A stretch of DNA of 64,000 nt from UBA4479 sp963974935 (GTDB lineage: Bacteria; Pseudomonadota; Alphaproteobacteria; Rhodospirillales; Casp-alpha2): assembly GCA_963974935.1 (NCBI GenBank), contig CAXBEV010000001.1:62001-126000 (forward strand). Direction: 5' to 3'. Both the position numbers and the translations under genes were made by a program. Below the pieces are notes generated by a model, which searched no databases, was not told the DNA's origin, and saw only the letters and a list, made by a program, of their open reading frames with translations. Below are positions 60,198 to 64,000 of this stretch, piece by piece. Position 1 is the stretch's first letter; every line of letters starts with the position of its first letter.

Positions 60198-62015
60198 ATG
60201 GCGAAACCGCCTAAAAAATCTGCCAAGTCGGGGATCAAAAAACCGTCGGCAAAGGCAGCGCCCAAAATCAAAGAACGTGTGTTCGATGGTTTAGCTGCGG
60301 CGCCCGGCATTGCTATTGGGCCTGCTGCCATTTGGGGTGGCGCCGATATCGAGGTGCCGGTTTACGCCATCGCGAAATCAAAAGTGGCAGCTGAGGTCGA
60401 GCGTCTCGATCGCGCCGTCGAGGTTGCCAAACGGCAAATGCGCATGCTGCAAGAACGCGCCCGCAAAATGCCGCGGGCAGCGGGCGAAGAGATGGTGTTT
60501 CTGTTTGATGCCTATCTTGCCATGCTCGACGATTCCAGGCTGGTTCGGGGTGCCCGGGAAAAGATTTCCGAAGAGCGGATCAACGCCGAAGCGGCAGTCG
60601 ATGGGCAACTGTCCAGCTTGGCCGAGCGTTTCCAGGCTATGGAAGACGCCTACATTGCGGCGCGTCTTGATGATATTCGCGAGGTCGCGACGCGCCTCAT
60701 CGGTATTTTAAGTCGTGCCTCCGATCATGTGATTGCACCGCCGCCGAAGGGAGCCGTGCTGATTGCCGGTCACCTCAGCCCGGCCGATATGGCGCAGGTG
60801 GACCCGGAATCGATCAATGCCGTCGCCGCCGCGCTGGGCGGCACCGAGGGGCACACCGCGATTATGGCGCGCGCGCTCGGCCTGCCTGCCGTTATGGGCG
60901 CATCCGGTCTGAACGACGGCATATCTTCAGGCACATGTGTGATCGTCGACGGCTTTGCTGGGCGGGTGATTGTTGACCCGCTGCCGGAAACCATCAAAGC
61001 CTATGAAAAGCGGATCAGCGAAAGCCGCAAACGCACTCGGGCGTTGGAGCGGCTGCGCCATCAACCTGCGACGTCGCGGGACGGCATCGATATTCAGCTG
61101 ATGGCCAACGTCGAATTGCCGATGGAAATGGAGATGGTTCGCCAGTCGGGTGCCCAAGGGGTCGGCTTGCTCAGAAGCGAGTTCATGTTCATGAACCGCG
61201 AAGATATACCAAGTGAGGACGAACAAGTCGCCGTGTTCGAAAGCATCATCGGCGGTGTCGACGGCAGGCCGGTCACGGTACGCACGTTGGACATCGGCGG
61301 TGAGAAGGCGTCGCCGGCGTTGTTGAAAAACTTGGATGAAGCCGCGGCGTCGGCGTTGGGGCTGCGTGGTATTCGTTTGTCATTGGCCAATCCCGAGACC
61401 TTGCGCACGCAATTTCGCGCTATCCTCCGGGTGTCGGGCGCTGGCAACATTCGCATTTTGCTGCCGATGGTGACGACTCCGAGCGAGGTCAAGCGCGCGA
61501 AAAAAATGCTGTACGAAGAAGCCGCCAAATTGAAAAACGCCGGCGTTAAATTGGCTACCCCCTTGCCACTGGTGGGCGTCATGATCGAGGTGCCGGGCGC
61601 GGCCCTTGCCGCCGATGCTTTGGCGCAGGCCAGTGACTTTTTCGCCATCGGCTCAAACGATTTGACCATGTACACGCTGGCTGTCGACCGCGCCAACGAG
61701 CATGTCGCGCATTTATTTAACACGCTGCATCCGGCGGTACTCAGGTTGATTCAGTTCACCACCCAGGCCGCGCTCCGCGCTCGAATTCCTGTCTCAATCT
61801 GTGGCGAGATGGCAGGGGATGCGCGCTACACCGCGCTTTTGGTTGGCCTCGGCCTGCATGATCTGTCGATGACGGCCGGCAGCATTCCTAACGTGAAAAA
61901 GCGCATCCGCGCCATGGATGTCCTCGCCGCTGGCCAACGCGCCATGCAGATCATGGAACAAAGCGACAGCGGCCGCATCGCCATGCTGATCGACGATTTC
62001 AACGACATCGGCTAG
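60198..62015 (+). CDS. ptsI: PTS enzyme I (phosphoenolpyruvate-protein phosphotransferase)
   Basis: EI takes phosphate from phosphoenolpyruvate and passes it to HPr. The 605-residue protein is of normal length, with a lysine-rich N-terminal tail (about 25 residues). The active-site histidine lies in ALGGTEGHTAIMARALGLP, and the PEP-binding domain shows VGLLRSEFMFMNREDIPSE, RTLDIGGEKASPALL and FAIGSNDLTMYTLAVDR. There is no N-terminal GAF domain, so it is not the PtsP form of the nitrogen system. It is the last gene of the run chvI to ptsI. GGAGAGG lies upstream. Confidence 0.96.
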   Translation: MAKPPKKSAKSGIKKPSAKAAPKIKERVFDGLAAAPGIAIGPAAIWGGADIEVPVYAIAKSKVAAEVERLDRAVEVAKRQMRMLQERARKMPRAAGEEMVFLFDAYLAMLDDSRLVRGAREKISEERINAEAAVDGQLSSLAERFQAMEDAYIAARLDDIREVATRLIGILSRASDHVIAPPPKGAVLIAGHLSPADMAQVDPESINAVAAALGGTEGHTAIMARALGLPAVMGASGLNDGISSGTCVIVDGFAGRVIVDPLPETIKAYEKRISESRKRTRALERLRHQPATSRDGIDIQLMANVELPMEMEMVRQSGAQGVGLLRSEFMFMNREDIPSEDEQVAVFESIIGGVDGRPVTVRTLDIGGEKASPALLKNLDEAAASALGLRGIRLSLANPETLRTQFRAILRVSGAGNIRILLPMVTTPSEVKRAKKMLYEEAAKLKNAGVKLATPLPLVGVMIEVPGAALAADALAQASDFFAIGSNDLTMYTLAVDRANEHVAHLFNTLHPAVLRLIQFTTQAALRARIPVSICGEMAGDARYTALLVGLGLHDLSMTAGSIPNVKKRIRAMDVLAAGQRAMQIMEQSDSGRIAMLIDDFNDIG

Positions 62016-62065
62016 CTCTCCGAACGCTAAGCCAATTTGACGATTTAAGAAGCCCCACCGCTCGC

Positions 62066-62100
62066 CCTCGTCATCCTGGAACACGTTCAGAATGACGAGG
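62066..62100. repeat. GTCAT-type hairpin downstream of ptsI
   Basis: CCTCGTCAT and ATGACGAGG arms pair perfectly, extended by CCTG/CAG with a bulge. The core is like that of the hairpin at 4651-4685, so both are probably copies of a dispersed GTCAT(C) repeat. There is no T-run on the plus strand. Confidence 0.7.
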
Positions 62101-62173
62101 AATGGGTTTAAGGGTTTACGCTTTCCCTCTTGTCTCTGTCGGCAGAGCCTGTTAAAAACCGCCCCAACATTTC

Positions 62174-62195
62174 GATATAAAGAAATCTTTATATC
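62174..62195. promoter_or_regulatory. Palindromic operator upstream of ahcY (SahR-like site)
   Basis: GATATAAAG and CTTTATATC are perfect nine-base arms around AAAT, 40 bases before the ahcY start. As I recall, the ArsR-family regulator SahR, which controls the methionine and S-adenosylhomocysteine cycle in proteobacteria, binds palindromes of this ATAAAG/CTTTAT kind, so this is probably its operator. No sahR gene is in the window. Confidence 0.65.
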
Positions 62196-62234
62196 TTTAA
62201 GTCAATTTATCGCTGATCACATGGAGCTTTCGAT

Positions 62235-63641
62235 ATGAGTGAATTTACTGATTACAAAGTTGCGGATATGAGCCTCGCGAAATGGGGCCGTAAGGAAATC
62301 GATCTTGCCGAGACCGAAATGCCGGGCCTGATGTCTGTGCGTGACGAGTATGGCAAAGACCAAGTGCTTAAAGGTGCGAAGATCGCAGGCTCCCTGCACA
62401 TGACGATTCAGACCGCCGTGCTGATCGAAAGCCTGCAGGCGCTTGGTGCTGAAGTCCGCTGGGCATCTTGCAACATCTACTCGACGCAGGATCACGCTGC
62501 AGCCGCGATCGCTGCCACCGAAACGCCTGTGTTCGCGCTGAAGGGTGAGAGCCTGGAAGATTATTGGCAGTACACCCACGAAATCTTCAACTGGGCCGAC
62601 AACACGGGCCCGAACATGATCTTGGATGACGGCGGCGATGCAACGTTGCTGATGCACCTCGGTAAAGAAGCCGAAAAAGATCTGTCGGTGCTGAACAATC
62701 CGGATTCGGAAGAAGCCGAAGTCCTGTTCGCCGCCATTAAGGCGCGTCTGAAAACCGATCCAACCTGGTACACTGATCACTCCAAAGACATCCAAGGTGT
62801 AACCGAAGAAACCACGACGGGCGTACACCGTCTTTACGAGATGGCGAAAAAGGGCACGCTGATGTTCCCGGCTATTAACGTCAACGATTCGGTCACCAAG
62901 TCCAAGTTCGACAACAAGTACGGCTGCCGCGAAAGCCTCGTCGATGCGATCCGTCGCGCCACCGACGTCATGATGTCCGGTAAAGTCGCTTGCGTCGCCG
63001 GGTTTGGCGATGTGGGTAAAGGTTCTGCCGAAAGCCTGCGTCAAGCCGGCTGCCGCGTTATGGTCACCGAAGCCGATCCGATCTGCGCATTGCAGGCCGC
63101 GATGGAAGGCTACGAAGTCGTGACCATGGAAGACGCCGTAAAGCGTGCTGACATTTTCTGCACCGCGACCGGCAACGTCGACGTCATCACCGTCGATCAC
63201 ATGCGGGCCATGAAGGACCGCGCGATTGTCTGTAACATCGGTCACTTCGACAGCGAAATTCAGGTCGCAGCCCTGAAGAACATGAAGTGGGACGAGATCA
63301 AGCCGCAGGTCGACGAGATTGAATTCCCCGGCGGCAACCGCATCATCTTGTTGGCACAAGGCCGCTTGGTGAACTTGGGCTGTGCCACCGGCCACCCAAG
63401 CTTCGTGATGTCGGCATCGTTCACCAACCAAGTGTTGGCGCAGATCGAATTGTGGGCCAACAACAGCAACGGCCAGTACAAGAACGACGTCTATGTGCTG
63501 CCGAAGCACCTGGACGAGCGGGTCGCAGCTCTGCACCTGGAGAAGTTAGGCGTGCATCTGACGACGCTTTCGCAAAAGCAGGCGGACTATATCGGCGTCG
63601 CCGTCGAAGGCCCGCACAAGCCGGAAACCTACCGCTACTAA
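62235..63641 (+). CDS. ahcY: Adenosylhomocysteinase
   Basis: AhcY hydrolyses S-adenosylhomocysteine to adenosine and homocysteine. The 468-residue NAD-bound enzyme shows the N-terminal ADMSLAKWGRKEIDLAETEM, the substrate site ASCNIYSTQDHAAAAI, the NAD motif VAGFGDVGKGSAESLRQAG, GNVDVITVDHMRAMKDRAIV and the C-terminal KPETYRY, which ends the family. It contains the roughly 40-residue insertion found in many bacterial and eukaryotic enzymes (about 150-190). GGAGC precedes the ATG. A palindrome at 62174-62195 suggests control by a SahR-like regulator. Confidence 0.98.
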   Translation: MSEFTDYKVADMSLAKWGRKEIDLAETEMPGLMSVRDEYGKDQVLKGAKIAGSLHMTIQTAVLIESLQALGAEVRWASCNIYSTQDHAAAAIAATETPVFALKGESLEDYWQYTHEIFNWADNTGPNMILDDGGDATLLMHLGKEAEKDLSVLNNPDSEEAEVLFAAIKARLKTDPTWYTDHSKDIQGVTEETTTGVHRLYEMAKKGTLMFPAINVNDSVTKSKFDNKYGCRESLVDAIRRATDVMMSGKVACVAGFGDVGKGSAESLRQAGCRVMVTEADPICALQAAMEGYEVVTMEDAVKRADIFCTATGNVDVITVDHMRAMKDRAIVCNIGHFDSEIQVAALKNMKWDEIKPQVDEIEFPGGNRIILLAQGRLVNLGCATGHPSFVMSASFTNQVLAQIELWANNSNGQYKNDVYVLPKHLDERVAALHLEKLGVHLTTLSQKQADYIGVAVEGPHKPETYRY

Positions 63642-63656
63642 GACCAAACTTCGCTC

Positions 63657-63683
63657 TGGCCCTCTCCTTTTGGGAGAGGGCCA
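63657..63683 (+). repeat. Hairpin repeat downstream of ahcY
   Basis: TGGCCCTCTCC and GGAGAGGGCCA are perfect 11-base arms around TTTTG. There is no T-run, and GGCCCTCTCC-type hairpins occur as scattered intergenic repeats in many proteobacteria. It may still serve as the ahcY 3' end. Confidence 0.7.
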
Positions 63684-63716
63684 AGGTGAGGCGCAATGAG
63701 ATAATTCCCAGAGCTT

Positions 63717-64000
63717 ATGAAATCCGATACAACGTCGGGCATGAACTCAACCCCTTCCGAAAAACGCATATGGCTGATCGCCGGCCCGCCAGGGGCGGGG
63801 AAAAGCGGGCTCGCGCAGTCATTGTTCCCAGGGTGGGCCGGGACTTCGCGGCTGATTGATGCGGACGACGTACATGCGTTCGTCCCAGGTGCAGACCTGC
63901 CCGAAGACATGCTGGGCGGGTTTCTGTCGCGCACTGTCCCGTTTTCAAAACGCCTCGAAGTCGCCGAGCTTGCTGATCGGGAATTCGTTATCGAAACTCG
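63717..64000 (+). CDS. P-loop ATPase / zeta-toxin-like protein (3' end cut by window)
   Basis: The first 94 codons of a frame that runs off the right edge. It contains IWLIAGPPGAGKSGLAQSLF, a Walker A motif, then RLIDADDVHAFVPG and a segment ELADREFVIETR. A P-loop followed by an ID-AD-D and an E-T start of strand three is the pattern of the zeta-toxin / AAA_33 kinase group, which phosphorylates small molecules such as UDP-N-acetylglucosamine. Two ATGs, 63717 and 63741, are in frame; neither has a clear ribosome site. A full call needs the rest of the gene. Confidence 0.6.
   Translation, partial: MKSDTTSGMNSTPSEKRIWLIAGPPGAGKSGLAQSLFPGWAGTSRLIDADDVHAFVPGADLPEDMLGGFLSRTVPFSKRLEVAELADREFVIET

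Noticed and set aside
62016..62234. Search for an SAH or SAM riboswitch before ahcY
   Set aside because: No conserved riboswitch core was found; the perfect palindrome at 62174-62195 explains regulation better.

Overview
The window looks like a chromosomal segment of an alphaproteobacterium, most likely of the Rhodospirillales type. The evidence is the ChvG/ChvI two-component pair next to HprK, RapZ, EIIA, HPr and EI; an ethylmalonyl-CoA pathway cluster; a class II (B12-dependent) ribonucleotide reductase; a class I lysyl-tRNA synthetase; and the TlpA / ArgH / small lipoprotein / LysA / DUF4175 block. Base composition is fairly even and coding density is high. I see no rRNA, tRNA, CRISPR array, insertion sequence, phage or plasmid backbone. 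Both edges cut genes: etfA on the left and a P-loop ATPase on the right. The genus assignment is inference from gene content only.

Layout. 1-2.6 kb: minus-strand etfA, etfB, PduO-type cobalamin adenosyltransferase and a twin-membrane HIG1-like protein. 2.7-4.7 kb: a Tat-exported PhoX-family protein with a terminator. 4.7-6.7 kb: leuA preceded by what reads as a complete leucine attenuator (promoter, 16-residue leader peptide, competing hairpins). 6.8-12.2 kb: a LysE exporter, then glyoxylate carboligase, hydroxypyruvate isomerase and tartronate semialdehyde reductase, facing an IclR-type regulator across an AT-rich operator region. 12.2-18 kb: ethylmalonyl-CoA pathway genes (mcd and ccr on minus, ecm on plus). 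18-26 kb: a GIY-YIG-like protein, a VOC / CoA-transferase / HMG-CoA lyase operon, a lipoprotein, a TauE permease, a PAS protein and an extended aminopeptidase P. 26-33 kb: DUF1127, TlpA, argH, lysA and DUF4175. 33-38 kb: a zinc-ribbon membrane protein, ftsE, ftsX, ydcF and plsC. 38-46 kb: nrdJ, small enzymes, TrkH and a 2-hydroxyacid dehydrogenase. 46-51 kb: lysS, a degenerate metallo-beta-lactamase/DHH fusion and an orphan NMT1-like binding protein. 51-55.4 kb: pckA, hugZ-like, terC and a core-MetE protein. 55.5-62 kb: chvI, chvG, hprK, rapZ and a regulatory phosphotransferase system. 62.2-64 kb: ahcY and the cut ATPase.

How the genes fit together. Several enzymes need adenosylcobalamin (Ecm, NrdJ), and the window carries the adenosyltransferase that makes it. 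The ethylmalonyl-CoA pathway yields glyoxylate, which the Gcl/Hyi/GlxR route can convert to glycerate, and PckA links C4 acids to gluconeogenesis. ETF would accept electrons from acyl-CoA dehydrogenases such as Mcd. The phosphotransferase genes lack EIIB and EIIC here, so this looks like a regulatory system sitting beside ChvGI and PckA. The most interesting items are the leu attenuator, the MBL/DHH fusion with an acidic linker, a perfect palindrome before ahcY, DnaA-box-like sites before nrdJ, and repeated TTTGC half-sites between ccr and ecm.
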